A stretch of 5,914 nt of DNA, taken from the NCBI GenBank assembly GCA_031263265.1, contig JAISGE010000118.1, forward strand, positions 1 to 5,914. Direction: 5' to 3'. Position 1 is the first letter of the stretch. Each line of letters begins with the position of its first letter. Both the position numbers and the translations under genes were made by a program. This document shows positions 5,647 to 5,914 of the stretch, one piece after another. Source of the stretch: Treponema sp. (GTDB taxonomy: Bacteria; Spirochaetota; Spirochaetia; Treponematales; Breznakiellaceae). Under the pieces are notes generated by a model. It did not search any database and was not told the origin of the DNA. It saw only the letters and a list, made by a program, of their open reading frames with translations.

Positions 5647-5914
5647 ATGCCTTTTCTGTCTGACAATAATTCAGTATCTACCAAGTTGATTCTGTACAAA
5701 CCCCTGCGCGGCAGTACTCACGTTGCCTGGCCTTCTTTACCGGGCGGGTACTCACTCACTATCATGTCTTCCCACCCGGAAGGGTATATTGACAACAGGG
5801 GTGTCGTACAGCGCAGACCTGATGCGGGGCAGCCGGATGTAACGGTGGAGGTCTCGGCACGGATTGCCGAAGCCGCCACAGGCAAAGCGGAAAATATAAC
5901 CCTGACCGTGCCGG
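5647..5914 (+). CDS. Partial gene, N-terminal Ig-like domain of a probable glycan-active protein
   Basis: The ATG at 5647 is preceded by AGGAG (5637-5641) five bases upstream, and the frame stays open for 89 codons to the window end, so the gene continues beyond it. The protein begins MPFLSDNNSVSTKLILYKPL and has no signal peptide. From about residue 30 the pattern LPGGYSLTIMSS, then GYIDNRGVVQRRP, then a VTVEVSARI strand and an ITLTVP strand resembles the atrophied bacterial Ig-like domain (the W.SS...I...G.V.RP layout) often found beside glycoside hydrolase domains. Here the usual Trp is replaced by Met. A catalytic domain downstream is likely but not visible. It is separated from the fucosidase by three inverted repeats, so it may have its own transcript. 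Gene presence is well supported; the domain call is moderate. Confidence 0.7.
   Translation, partial: MPFLSDNNSVSTKLILYKPLRGSTHVAWPSLPGGYSLTIMSSHPEGYIDNRGVVQRRPDAGQPDVTVEVSARIAEAATGKAENITLTVP

Noticed and set aside
1..5914. CRISPR arrays, tRNA or rRNA genes, insertion sequences
   Set aside because: I saw no regularly spaced direct repeats, cloverleaf or rRNA-like segments, transposase motifs or terminal repeats.

Overview
The window reads as one plus-strand carbohydrate-uptake operon with part of a further gene behind it. The organism is probably a spirochaete of the Treponema type, perhaps a gut symbiont. The clues are a by-eye GC content near 50%, a solute-binding protein whose signal peptide ends LFA-GG with no lipobox cysteine, and an LplABC-type transporter with no ATPase gene beside it. 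This placement is inference from protein style, since no rRNA or other marker gene is present.

Layout. Bases 1-149 are an AT-rich flank holding a possible sigma70-type promoter (93-122) that runs straight into an uninterrupted run of 20 C (124-143), six bases before the most likely start of the first gene. Then come two inner-membrane permeases (150-1079, 1097-2017), a secreted solute-binding protein (2043-3710) and a GH29 alpha-L-fucosidase-type enzyme without a signal peptide (3780-5492). The last gene (5647 to the window end) is cut off. Its visible part looks like an N-terminal atrophied bacterial Ig-like domain of the sort often attached to glycoside hydrolases. The 154-base gap before it holds three consecutive inverted repeats.

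How the parts fit. The binding protein would capture a fucose-containing (or related) oligosaccharide in the periplasm, and the two permeases would carry it inward using an ATPase encoded elsewhere. The cytoplasmic GH29 enzyme would then remove alpha-L-fucosyl residues. The substrate is inferred only from the neighbouring GH29 gene.

The most notable non-coding signals are two. First, the C20 tract at the operon head is a candidate for length-variable (phase-variable) control, as described for poly-G/C tracts at promoters in Treponema pallidum. Second, the same AAGCGTAC...AACCGGTG-hairpin element follows both the binding-protein gene and the fucosidase gene. Its two copies differ in sequence but keep the same 11-bp stem, including one fully compensated base pair.
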